A DNA stretch of 6,575 nt from Promethearchaeota archaeon (lineage in GTDB: Archaea > Asgardarchaeota > Lokiarchaeia > Sigynarchaeales > MK-D1): NCBI GenBank assembly GCA_016839865.1, contig JAEOTN010000420.1, positions 1 through 6,575 of the forward strand, given 5' to 3'. This document shows, piece by piece, positions 1 through 5,918 of the stretch. Position numbers and translations under genes: made by a program. The number at the start of each line of letters is the position of its first letter. The first letter of the stretch is position 1. The notes under the pieces are model-generated. The model worked only from the letters and a program-made list of their open reading frames with translations, had not been told where the DNA came from and did no database searches.

Positions 1-581
1 ACTAACAAGATCAAATTAGCAATTATACATCCAAGAAGAATTTTGTATCCATGACCGATCTTAATACTTGCGTTCGTAGCATTTTGACTCTCACTACCCA
101 TCGAATAAATTCTAAAATCATTCCATCCGGATTTTATGAAATAATATGCTGTAGCTGATATAATCAATCTTAGAAAGTAGATAATCTGACTTACAAAAGT
201 AAAGACTGTAATATCCATAGTGACTGGATTGATAAAAATCGGATATATAAATCCGAATATATTAAGTCCTATGAGAATTATCAGACCAATTAGGATCTTT
301 CTCCAAAATTGTATGAGTGTGCGATTTTGGGACTCTTTGGCGAATTTTTGTCCGAAGAAAAGATAAAAAATAATGAGTATCCATCCACTTACAGTGAATA
401 TAAGACCAATGATATTCATCGGTTCACTTAAAGGTCCTGTGTAAAGTAGCCATGACCTTATATCCATTGAAATAAAGAAAAATATTCCAGGTAGAACAAC
501 AAAGTAAATTCCAATTAATAAGAGTAAGACAGAATTCAAACCACTAATGAATAAGGTAGTTCCAAAATTTTTCCGTGACAT
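1..581 (-). CDS. Multi-span integral membrane protein, partial (C-terminus beyond left edge)
   Basis: An uninterrupted minus-strand reading frame begins with ATG at 581 (MSRKNFGTTLF...) and stays open to the left edge, giving 193 residues without a stop. Four hydrophobic segments lie at about residues 9-37, 55-77, 94-118 and 126-149, and a fifth begins near 180. The loops are short; a basic stretch (KESQNRTLIQFWRK) separates spans 2 and 3, and a polar loop (about 151-178) separates spans 4 and 5. There is no cleavable signal peptide, no conserved catalytic motif and no family I recognise, so the function is unknown. The start is supported by a TATA-like box (606-613) about 28 bases upstream, which predicts a leaderless mRNA. 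The gene lies 67 bases downstream of the zinc-ribbon gene on the same strand but seems to have its own promoter. I am confident it is a real membrane protein gene. Confidence 0.8.
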   Translation of the reverse strand, partial: MSRKNFGTTLFISGLNSVLLLLIGIYFVVLPGIFFFISMDIRSWLLYTGPLSEPMNIIGLIFTVSGWILIIFYLFFGQKFAKESQNRTLIQFWRKILIGLIILIGLNIFGFIYPIFINPVTMDITVFTFVSQIIYFLRLIISATAYYFIKSGWNDFRIYSMGSESQNATNASIKIGHGYKILLGCIIANLILL

Positions 582-605
582 TATACGATAGAATTCTCAA
601 TCTTC

Positions 606-613
606 TATTTAAG
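606..613 (-). promoter_or_regulatory. TATA box of the membrane protein gene
   Basis: The minus strand reads CTTAAATA, close to the archaeal TATA consensus. Its centre is about 28 bases before the ATG at 581, so transcription should begin at or next to the start codon. No Shine-Dalgarno sequence is visible in between. Confidence 0.55.
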
Positions 614-623
614 AATTTTACAT

Positions 624-629
624 AAAAAA
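624..629 (-). terminator. T6 tract after the zinc-ribbon gene
   Basis: On the minus strand a run of six T begins 20 bases after the zinc-ribbon stop codon and precedes the next gene's promoter. Archaeal RNA polymerase can terminate at oligo-T tracts without a hairpin, so this is a plausible but unproven terminator. Confidence 0.3.
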
Positions 630-648
630 CATGAATCATAAGGAAAAA

Positions 649-984
649 TTACATAATTTGTTTTTGCAGATCCAGGGTGAATAAACGCTTTTTAATCGTC
701 CTGTTGCGATATAGCGTGTTTTGTAACTCGTAGAGATTTCTCTCATCAACGCAACCAATCATAGACTCATTCAAATAATATAACAGCAATGCACCATTGA
801 ATTTATCACGAAAAGCGGACACCTTGAAATTTCCACATCCGCACTCTACGTATATGGAATCATCTTGAACGTCGTAACTTAATTTTGTCTGATGGCAATA
901 GGGGCACTCGTTATGCTTTAAACCGTCAATCATATCTTCAAATTTGAATTGAGGTTTTTCTAAGGGGGATGATTCGATCTCCAT
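649..984 (-). CDS. Small zinc-ribbon protein, function unknown
   Basis: A 111-residue protein if it starts at ATG 984 (MEIESSPLEK...). It carries a four-cysteine zinc-ribbon pattern, C27-P-Y-C30 and C48-G-C50, with about 17 residues between the knuckles, typical of a structural zinc site in a nucleic-acid or protein binding module. The rest, from about residue 60, looks helical and mixed-charge and ends in a basic tail (NRTIKKRLF). An upstream in-frame ATG at 1029 would add 15 mostly hydrophobic residues. I prefer 984 because those extra residues are encoded by a CA/TG-rich, repeat-like stretch and the protein then begins with a normal polar N-terminus. A weak GTATTT element at 1004-1009 is the only TATA candidate near 984, and neither start has a well-spaced Shine-Dalgarno sequence. 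It is divergent from the fucosidase gene. I do not recognise a specific family. Confidence 0.65.
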   Translation of the reverse strand: MEIESSPLEKPQFKFEDMIDGLKHNECPYCHQTKLSYDVQDDSIYVECGCGNFKVSAFRDKFNGALLLYYLNESMIGCVDERNLYELQNTLYRNRTIKKRLFTLDLQKQIM

Positions 985-1113
985 GTTTGTCACACACACC
1001 AACAAATACACACATAGTGATCCTACCATCTCACCCTTTAGAAGTCGAATGTTATTGTCGTGTTATTCTAATGATAAGTGTGTGAAATGTTTTCTAATTT
1101 TCAAAATCCAAGA

Positions 1114-1122
1114 GATATTTTA
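1114..1122 (+). promoter_or_regulatory. TATA-like box of the fucosidase gene
   Basis: GATATTTTA is centred about 25 bases before ATG 1143, giving a leaderless or near-leaderless transcript. No Shine-Dalgarno sequence precedes the ATG (context cacattaaATGATG). It supports initiation at 1143 or at the adjacent ATG 1146. Confidence 0.5.
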
Positions 1123-1142
1123 GTATCGTTACAACACATTAA

Positions 1143-2516
1143 ATGATGAAACGCGTGAATAGAAAAATCAGGGAGATGACCCCTAAAGAGTATTATAAGC
1201 CTGATTTACTTGAGAAATTAAAATATTATGAATCTTATCTAAAAAAAAATCCATTACCTCTTCCAAATTCGGAGCACGTAGAATGGTTGGATGACGAAAT
1301 TGGAATGTTTTGTCATTTCAGCATTAATACGTTTTATAATAAGGAATGGAGTGATGGAACCCTTCCAATTAAAAATTTTAACCCTATTCATCTAGATTGC
1401 GAGCAATGGGTTAAAACTGCTCAAAATCTCGGAGCAAAATATATGATTGTTACTGCAAAGCATCATGATGGATTTTGCACCTGGCCTACAAAGACAACCG
1501 AATATAGCATCAAAAATACACCTTTTCAAGATGGGAGGGGAGATATTGTTCGAGATTTTGTCGCTGCATGTAAAAAACACGACATGAAAATTGGATTTTA
1601 TCTATCTCCGTGGGATAGACATCAAGAACGATTCGGGTGCTATCGAAATGAAGAAGCGTATGACGAATTTTACTGTCAACAACTCACCGAACTCCTCACT
1701 TGGTATGATGCAGACGTTACCTATATTTGGTTGGATGGGGCAGGAAGTGAAGGTCATCAATATAATTGGAAGAAAATTGTAGGAGTAATTAAGAAGTACC
1801 ATCCCAAAGCTTTGATCTTCGGAATGGGAGATCCTACAACCCGCTGGGTAGGCAATGAATTTGGATATTCCCCCTATCCGATGTGGTATGTACTAAATTC
1901 ACCCGGAGGTTTCGATGACATGGCAAAAATTGAAATTGAGGGTGTAGGATTATATTTACGAGACAGCAATGGATTTGGGAATCGATTTATACCTCCCGAA
2001 TGTGATGTCCCGATTCGTCGTTTTCACTGGTTTTATCACACTAATGACCGATTATTACTGAAATCGTTAAAACAATTGATTCTCCTTTACGATAAATCCG
2101 TAGGTAGAGGTACAAATTTATTATTGAATTTAGCTCCCAATCGTGAAGGATTAATCGATCCTCCAGACGCTAAACGTGCAAAAGAATTAGGAGATCTTAT
2201 ACGAAAACGCTATTCTACCCCAATAAAGGAAATCACTGGGACAGAAGGAATTGTGGAATTGGAATTAGAAATGGATTCCCCTACAAAAATTAATTGTGTA
2301 ATGATCCAAGAGGATATTCAACTTGGGCAAAGGATTCGAGAATACGAACTTCAAGTATGGGATGAAAATGCTTGGAAAACTATTAAAAAGGGAATTAGTA
2401 TTGGTCATAAGAAAATCGACCATATAAAATCCGTCAAAATCACTAAGCTTCGATTGAGAATTACACGATCTTTACAACCTCCAAATATCAAATCACTCGC
2501 AGTTTTTTCAATTTAG
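1143..2516 (+). CDS. Alpha-L-fucosidase, glycoside hydrolase family 29 (GH29-B-like), cytoplasmic
   Basis: This 457-residue enzyme should release alpha-linked L-fucose from oligosaccharides with retention of configuration. The (beta/alpha)8 catalytic domain spans about residues 45-355. Family landmarks are GMFCHFSINTF (54-64, His58), the KHHDGFCTWPT segment (106-116), IWLDGAGSEG (195-204) with Asp198 as expected nucleophile, and RWVGNEFG (234-241) with Glu239 as candidate acid/base. The conserved WLDGA and RWVGNE signatures resemble the GH29-B subgroup, which usually prefers branched alpha-1,3/1,4-fucosides; substrate is inferred. SVGRGTNLLLNLAPNREGLIDP (319-340) matches the end of the catalytic domain. 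Residues about 360-457 form the usual C-terminal beta-sandwich, with a LGQRIREYELQVW segment. There is no signal peptide, lipobox or transmembrane segment, so it acts inside the cell on imported glycans. The toroid protein gene follows 42 bases later on the same strand. Length is normal and the catalytic residues are intact. Confidence 0.92.
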   Translation: MMKRVNRKIREMTPKEYYKPDLLEKLKYYESYLKKNPLPLPNSEHVEWLDDEIGMFCHFSINTFYNKEWSDGTLPIKNFNPIHLDCEQWVKTAQNLGAKYMIVTAKHHDGFCTWPTKTTEYSIKNTPFQDGRGDIVRDFVAACKKHDMKIGFYLSPWDRHQERFGCYRNEEAYDEFYCQQLTELLTWYDADVTYIWLDGAGSEGHQYNWKKIVGVIKKYHPKALIFGMGDPTTRWVGNEFGYSPYPMWYVLNSPGGFDDMAKIEIEGVGLYLRDSNGFGNRFIPPECDVPIRRFHWFYHTNDRLLLKSLKQLILLYDKSVGRGTNLLLNLAPNREGLIDPPDAKRAKELGDLIRKRYSTPIKEITGTEGIVELELEMDSPTKINCVMIQEDIQLGQRIREYELQVWDENAWKTIKKGISIGHKKIDHIKSVKITKLRLRITRSLQPPNIKSLAVFSI

Positions 2517-2526
2517 AGAAATTGAA

Positions 2527-2535
2527 TTTTTATTA
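2527..2535 (+). promoter_or_regulatory. TATA-like / T-rich element before the toroid protein gene
   Basis: TTTTTATTA is centred about 28 bases before ATG 2559, the spacing seen for the other genes here, so the second gene may have its own leaderless promoter. The same T-rich stretch lies just after the fucosidase stop and could instead weaken or end upstream transcription. Both readings are inference. Confidence 0.35.
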
Positions 2536-2558
2536 ATTTCTTTCTCTAACTATTAAAT

Positions 2559-4661
2559 ATGGGAAAAATGCTTCAGAATTCCATTCTCAAATTTGATAGT
2601 GATATAACTACTAATACGAATATCGGTAGGATTTTTATCAAACAAAATACTGAATGGACAATCGCAATTGATGAGATGGTCTTAAAATCTGGAAGAAAGA
2701 CTTTACAAATTCATTCTTATTCAGAAGTGTCAAAAACTGGAAAATATATCTCACTAATAGTTAATTTTATGGGGAATTTATCATTTAGATTTAAAATTGA
2801 AGAAAATAGCTCAGTTATTCATATCACACCTGATTTTTATGATACTCTTGCACTGGAAAATCTAACTCTTATTCTAAAAGTTAATTTACACAACACAAAT
2901 CAGTATGATTACCTCAATTTCTCTGGAAACAAATATCGAAAGATTCGAAATCCTGAGAAATTCTCGTTAAAAGTCCCTCCTACGGGTGCATTCGGACAAG
3001 TTTGGACGGTGCACTCAAAAGATCTTTATTGTGGGATTGTTGGCTTAAATCAACCCGAAATTCAAGAGTTTCGAGCAAAATCAACTGCTAATGGTATCGT
3101 GCTTTCACAAAAAGTGAAAGTAAATTTCGAAACCGATTTTTGCGTCATCGCTGGTAGAGGAGATTTGATATCCCCTATGCGAGAAAAATTACTCTATATC
3201 CTGCCCATCAAACCCCTTTCGATTAAATATAAGGACAATTTATCATCTGAAGCAGTTCTTTCCTTCGAAACTTTATATAATCATTTTCTCATAGATTGTA
3301 CATCTGGAAAATCACCCTCGAGTTTCATTATGTATTATTCTGATGGAAAAGAAGGATTTCACTATAATAAATTGAGATATACTACGATCGGAAACTGTTT
3401 TTCCGTTGGGTATATCACTGGGCCTATGGCATTATATATATGGAAGAAAGATCTGAGATATCTCGAAATTCTTTTGAATGAATTCCTTCCCCCAATTCTT
3501 AATGACGCATTAATCCAAACTGGTCCAATTGCAGGGAGTTATCTGGATACCTACAACCATAAACTTGGGTATTGGACAACTGGACGCGTACAAGATCCAA
3601 AAAAAGGATTCACAGATTGGTTTCCTGTTAAACGAGATAAGAAGGGCACACGAATATCTTGGGTAGCACCTCCTCTGAAACCTCAATTGAAAAATGGACT
3701 ATGGCATTTCATAGTTGAAAAATATGATATACTCACTCGTGAATTAAGCAATCCTGGAGTTCTAAGAAAATATGACCAACTAATAGTATCTCCTCCCTAC
3801 TCCGGTCAAATTGCCTATAATCTTCTTCAAGTATTAATCCAATTAAAGGAATCAAAAACGGATCCAATTTTTCTTGGAGATATGGAGGAGAAGCTCAAAA
3901 GTTCAATTCACAAGACAGTGGATTTTCTTATGAAGTATCAAAAAGATGATGGATTATGGGATCAGGAACTTAATGAGGATGGAACAACTTTCTGGAAACA
4001 AGAAACGGGTGCGTGTATTTATCCTGCTGCCTTATTATTCTGGTGGGGTGTGTTATTTGGAGGCGAGAAAGCCATTAATGCTGCCAAAAAAGCTTTACAA
4101 GCATGTGTTAAACTGTTGGAAGATGGAGAATATTACGGTGTCTATTTCGAAACTGATGCTGCGAATCGTCAAGGGGACTTAGTAACCGCAATAGCTTGCA
4201 TTAAATGTTTTTCTAAAGTGTATGAATTGACTAAAGAGGAAGAGTGGTTGGATCACGCTAGAAGAGCTGCATGGCATCTATTAAGTTATATGTGGGGAAC
4301 GGGAGTGCGAGATACGAAAAATAATGTAATAACGGGTGGAATGCCGGTAACAACTTACAAATCGATGGGTTTTCCAGTTATTGGGGGTTCAGAATTATGT
4401 CAAGCAATTGAGGGATTATTGGAACTATCTCTTTGGGATCGAACATTTTTAGTCTATGCAGAAGCGGGATTAGGATTTCATTCGCATTACATGTATTTCA
4501 AACACAACGATGATCGAGGTACAAATGAAATAATGTGGGGGACGCTTGAAAATTGGAGTACATCAACTAGTGTGGACTTTGCTTCCTATGCAACTGGTCC
4601 TCTCATTAGATCATTATATCTCTATTCGAAACTTATGGATATTGATAAAAATACTGATTAA
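2559..4661 (+). CDS. Putative six-hairpin (alpha/alpha toroid) glycosidase-like protein, family unassigned
   Basis: A 700-residue protein that I cannot place in a named family. Residues about 5-225 are rich in alternating hydrophobic/polar strands and read as a beta-sandwich region. Residues about 230-695 are mainly helical, with helix pairs followed by Gly- and aromatic-rich loops, as in (alpha/alpha)6 toroid carbohydrate enzymes. Typical segments are FLMKYQKDDGLWDQ (456-469), TGACIYPAALLFWWG (483-497), YFETDAANRQGDL (529-541) and VYELTKEEEWLDHARRAAWHL (554-574). Candidate catalytic acids are Glu531, Asp533 and Asp540 in that loop, and Glu657 or Glu664 in a conserved-looking NEIMWGTLENW stretch; this is inference. 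No signal peptide or transmembrane span is present, so it is probably cytoplasmic. It follows the fucosidase by 42 bases, suggesting a joint role in glycan breakdown. It lacks the C-terminal beta-domain found in GH95 fucosidases. Alternatives are a polysaccharide lyase-like or epimerase-like toroid. Confidence 0.8.
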   Translation: MGKMLQNSILKFDSDITTNTNIGRIFIKQNTEWTIAIDEMVLKSGRKTLQIHSYSEVSKTGKYISLIVNFMGNLSFRFKIEENSSVIHITPDFYDTLALENLTLILKVNLHNTNQYDYLNFSGNKYRKIRNPEKFSLKVPPTGAFGQVWTVHSKDLYCGIVGLNQPEIQEFRAKSTANGIVLSQKVKVNFETDFCVIAGRGDLISPMREKLLYILPIKPLSIKYKDNLSSEAVLSFETLYNHFLIDCTSGKSPSSFIMYYSDGKEGFHYNKLRYTTIGNCFSVGYITGPMALYIWKKDLRYLEILLNEFLPPILNDALIQTGPIAGSYLDTYNHKLGYWTTGRVQDPKKGFTDWFPVKRDKKGTRISWVAPPLKPQLKNGLWHFIVEKYDILTRELSNPGVLRKYDQLIVSPPYSGQIAYNLLQVLIQLKESKTDPIFLGDMEEKLKSSIHKTVDFLMKYQKDDGLWDQELNEDGTTFWKQETGACIYPAALLFWWGVLFGGEKAINAAKKALQACVKLLEDGEYYGVYFETDAANRQGDLVTAIACIKCFSKVYELTKEEEWLDHARRAAWHLLSYMWGTGVRDTKNNVITGGMPVTTYKSMGFPVIGGSELCQAIEGLLELSLWDRTFLVYAEAGLGFHSHYMYFKHNDDRGTNEIMWGTLENWSTSTSVDFASYATGPLIRSLYLYSKLMDIDKNTD

Positions 4662-4678
4662 TTGTTAAGTAATTTGGT

Positions 4679-5158
4679 TTAGTTTTCCTCACATTCCATT
4701 TTCATACGAAAATGGGTTTCTTCCTCAATATCATCCTTAAATCCTATTTTATGGTAGAATTTTTTTGCCTTCAGATTGGATTTGAGTACATGCAAAAGAA
4801 CATTTTTTCTCTTCTCATTGGCATTTTGAACTATTTTCAACATTAGATAGGTTCCAATCCCCTTATTTTGATATTCCGGTAAAATTTCAATGTTATGAAC
4901 CATCAACACCTCTGAGTCCTCTTCGATTACTAGGATACCAATATCTTTCGCACACCATTGGATGATTTGTGTGTATTTCGGACTGAAATTCTTTTTATGG
5001 CGCTCTCGTTGGAAATCCTCATCCCACTCACCCCAAATCTGTTCAATATATTGTTTCAATGTAGTTTTTTTAACGTTGTAATAAAATTCACTATCTTCGG
5101 TGAGGCAGTGGCGCAATATGATATCTATTTCAAGATTAGGCTCTTTATGAGTGTCCAT
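4679..5158 (-). CDS. GNAT-family N-acetyltransferase
   Basis: A 159-residue protein of the GCN5-related N-acetyltransferase fold, which transfers an acetyl group from acetyl-CoA to an amine. Motif A is clear: the strand VHNIEILPEYQ (88-97) leads into QNKGIG (97-102), the pyrophosphate-binding loop of type Q/R-x-x-G-x-G. Motif B follows as LHVLKSNLKAKKFYHKIGFK (122-141), with Asn128 and Tyr135 in the usual cofactor and catalytic positions. The N-terminal part has the IWGEWDEDFQRERH segment (41-54) common in small stand-alone GNATs. Length is typical and the substrate cannot be told. It ends 17 bases from the convergent toroid gene. The ATG at 5158 has a GGAG Shine-Dalgarno sequence 7 bases upstream, unlike the other genes here, which appear leaderless. 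Confidence 0.88.
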   Translation of the reverse strand: MDTHKEPNLEIDIILRHCLTEDSEFYYNVKKTTLKQYIEQIWGEWDEDFQRERHKKNFSPKYTQIIQWCAKDIGILVIEEDSEVLMVHNIEILPEYQNKGIGTYLMLKIVQNANEKRKNVLLHVLKSNLKAKKFYHKIGFKDDIEEETHFRMKMECEEN

Positions 5159-5165
5159 ATAAAAT

Positions 5166-5169
5166 CTCC
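5166..5169 (-). promoter_or_regulatory. Shine-Dalgarno site of the GNAT gene
   Basis: The minus strand reads GGAG followed by 7 bases (ATTTTAT) and the ATG at 5158, a good ribosome-binding spacing. It fixes the start at 5158 and is the only well-spaced Shine-Dalgarno sequence I found in the window. Confidence 0.55.
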
Positions 5170-5191
5170 AAATATCTCTTTAACACTGATT

Positions 5192-5202
5192 GAAATAAAT
5201 AG
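5192..5202 (-). promoter_or_regulatory. TATA-like box of the GNAT gene
   Basis: The minus strand reads CTATTTATTTC, centred about 39 bases before ATG 5158. With the usual archaeal spacing, transcription would begin near 5170, leaving a leader of about 12 bases that just includes the Shine-Dalgarno site. This agrees with the gene being leadered while its neighbours seem leaderless. Confidence 0.4.
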
Positions 5203-5208
5203 AAAAAA
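5203..5208 (-). terminator. T6 tract after the TIGR04076 gene
   Basis: On the minus strand six T residues begin 15 bases after the TIGR04076 stop codon. It could end that transcript or weaken it. It abuts the GNAT TATA-like element, so the two functions cannot be separated by reading alone. Confidence 0.3.
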
Positions 5209-5223
5209 TTGTATTTTTGGAGA

Positions 5224-5544
5224 TTAATGCTCTATTCGCTCTAATAAGAATGACACTGGGCGGATTCCATCAGTACAGCAACTATACATTTTGTATTTTT
5301 CGACCCAACCCTCATGATCTCCCCCTTTCGCTAATACTCGAAGATCAGAGTAGATATCCTTCCATGCATACCCGCAAAACCCTTCTGGTTTCTGCATATT
5401 CTTGCTGATAAACGTATCTCCTTCCTTGAAAGCCTGGCATACCGTATATTTCTCGCCATTGGGACGTAGTGGCACATTATTATCGAATATATATTCAGGA
5501 GTTACTCGTTTGATTACAGTGATTTCTATGTTGTACATTGTCAT
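5224..5544 (-). CDS. TIGR04076 family protein, function unknown
   Basis: A 106-residue protein with the signatures of the TIGR04076 family of small proteins found in bacteria and archaea, whose role is not known. It begins with a beta strand (YNIEITVIKRV, 4-14). Then come the conserved Cys36 followed by FKEGDTFI (39-46), KPEGFCGYAWKDIYSDL (52-68), GGD at 74-76, and the C-terminal block CCTDGIRPVSFLLERI (89-104). Four cysteines (36, 57, 89, 90) are typical of the family and may bind a metal, which is inference. Two ATGs are available, 5544 and 5538; the TATA box (5569-5576) is about 28 bases from 5544, favouring the first in a leaderless mRNA. It is soluble and full length. It sits between the GNAT gene and the small membrane protein gene on the same strand, each with its own promoter-like element. 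Confidence 0.85.
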   Translation of the reverse strand: MTMYNIEITVIKRVTPEYIFDNNVPLRPNGEKYTVCQAFKEGDTFISKNMQKPEGFCGYAWKDIYSDLRVLAKGGDHEGWVEKYKMYSCCTDGIRPVSFLLERIEH

Positions 5545-5568
5545 GATATTTGCGTCATGTATTTGAGA

Positions 5569-5576
5569 AATAAAAA
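5569..5576 (-). promoter_or_regulatory. TATA box of the TIGR04076 gene
   Basis: The minus strand carries TTTTTATT (within CTTTTTATTTC), centred about 28 bases before ATG 5544, which predicts a leaderless transcript. It lies in the gap after the small membrane protein gene, so it could also act as that gene's T-rich terminator. Confidence 0.45.
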
Positions 5577-5604
5577 GATTTCAGAAGAGAGTCCAAATCC
5601 TTCT

Positions 5605-5703
5605 TTAATGCTTTTTCATTGAGATAATTTTTAATCCAATACTGATGGAAGTGATCGCCACAAAACCTAAAACTAATACAGTAGAACATCCAAGTATAGT
5701 CAT
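5605..5703 (-). CDS. Small single-span membrane protein (32 residues), unknown
   Basis: A short minus-strand frame from ATG 5703 to TAA 5605-5607 encodes 32 residues. It begins MTILGCSTVLVLGF, continues as one hydrophobic stretch to about residue 28, and ends in the basic tail MKKH, so it should form one transmembrane helix with the C-terminus inside by the positive-inside rule. A TATA-like box (5729-5736) is about 29 bases from the ATG, in line with the leaderless genes here. The next gene begins 60 bases downstream on the same strand. It is too short for family recognition. The uniformly hydrophobic composition ending in Lys-Lys-His and the matching promoter are the arguments that it is real; short hydrophobic frames do occur by chance in AT-rich DNA, so this is moderate support. 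Confidence 0.5.
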   Translation of the reverse strand: MTILGCSTVLVLGFVAITSISIGLKIISMKKH

Positions 5704-5728
5704 TTCCTAAGTACAGGTTATGAGAGGG

Positions 5729-5736
5729 TAAAATAT
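5729..5736 (-). promoter_or_regulatory. TATA-like box of the small membrane protein gene
   Basis: The minus strand reads ATATTTTA, centred about 29 bases before ATG 5703, slightly longer than ideal. The sequence around it (TATTTTACCC) recurs in inverted orientation at 5833-5842. Confidence 0.4.
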
Positions 5737-5778
5737 GATGCTGTTTCGTTCACTTGAATCAACTACTATTACTTCATA

Positions 5779-5786
5779 TTTATATA
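5779..5786 (+). promoter_or_regulatory. Strong TATA box without an obvious gene
   Basis: TTTATATA is the best match to the archaeal TATA consensus in the window. On the plus strand it predicts transcription from about 5809, some 110 bases before the thioesterase ATG, where no convincing frame begins. As TATATAAA on the minus strand it would start near 5755, ahead of the small membrane protein gene. It may drive a longer leader or a small RNA. Confidence 0.3.
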
Positions 5787-5889
5787 ACGTATTTGTATGT
5801 AATTCTATATCGTTAAAACGGAAAAAATCGTGTATTTTACCCCTTGATCAGACCTAGAAGCATGGGATAGGATTTCATTCATCAAAACA

Positions 5890-5896
5890 CTTAAAA
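5890..5896 (+). promoter_or_regulatory. TATA box of the thioesterase gene
   Basis: CTTAAAA is centred about 26 bases before ATG 5919, predicting a leaderless mRNA and supporting this start. No Shine-Dalgarno sequence lies before the ATG. Confidence 0.5.
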
Positions 5897-5918
5897 TCCC
5901 TCACTTTTACATATTTTT

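Larger units (their letters stand above)
5163..5225. repeat. Perfect 10-bp inverted repeat spanning the GNAT leader
   Basis: AATCTCCAAA at 5163-5172 is the exact reverse complement of TTTGGAGATT at 5216-5225, with 43 bases between. The right arm overlaps two bases of the stop codon of the TIGR04076 gene; the left arm contains the Shine-Dalgarno sequence of the GNAT gene. In a read-through mRNA the two arms would pair and hide the ribosome binding site, while an mRNA begun near 5170 would lack the first arm. The regulatory role is inference. Confidence 0.5.
5726..5842. repeat. Perfect 10-bp inverted repeat in the divergent intergenic region
   Basis: GGGTAAAATA at 5726-5735 is the exact reverse complement of TATTTTACCC at 5833-5842, with 97 bases between. 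The left arm covers the TATA-like box of the small membrane protein gene; the right arm presents the same TATTTTACCC outward on the plus strand toward the thioesterase gene. It may be a regulator site used twice or a duplicated promoter element; function is inference. Confidence 0.45.

Noticed and set aside
988..1016. CA-rich repetitive stretch considered as a repeat array or CRISPR remnant.
   Set aside because: The units are short dinucleotide-like runs with no spacer structure or palindromic repeat; it is simple low-complexity sequence.
1392..1802. Short frames on both strands (1392-1580 minus, 1591-1782 plus, 1602-1802 minus) inside the fucosidase gene.
   Set aside because: They lie wholly within a gene with clear GH29 motifs and have no promoter or ribosome-binding signal of their own.
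3946..4182. A 78-residue plus-strand frame within the toroid protein gene.
   Set aside because: It is a shifted-frame shadow of the helical part of the 700-residue protein, which is intact across the region, so it does not indicate a frameshift.
4958..5408. Plus-strand frames at 4958-5227 and 5217-5408.
   Set aside because: They are antisense to the GNAT and TIGR04076 genes, both of which have convincing family motifs on the minus strand.
5785..5816. TAACG ... CGTTA short inverted repeat considered as a hairpin or operator.
   Set aside because: Only five base pairs with a 22-base loop, which is expected by chance in AT-rich spacer.
5738..5857. A 39-residue plus-strand frame beginning MLFRSLESTT in the divergent intergenic region.
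   Set aside because: No TATA box or Shine-Dalgarno sequence lies at a suitable distance before its ATG, it crosses the strong TATA box and the inverted-repeat arm, and its composition is not protein-like.
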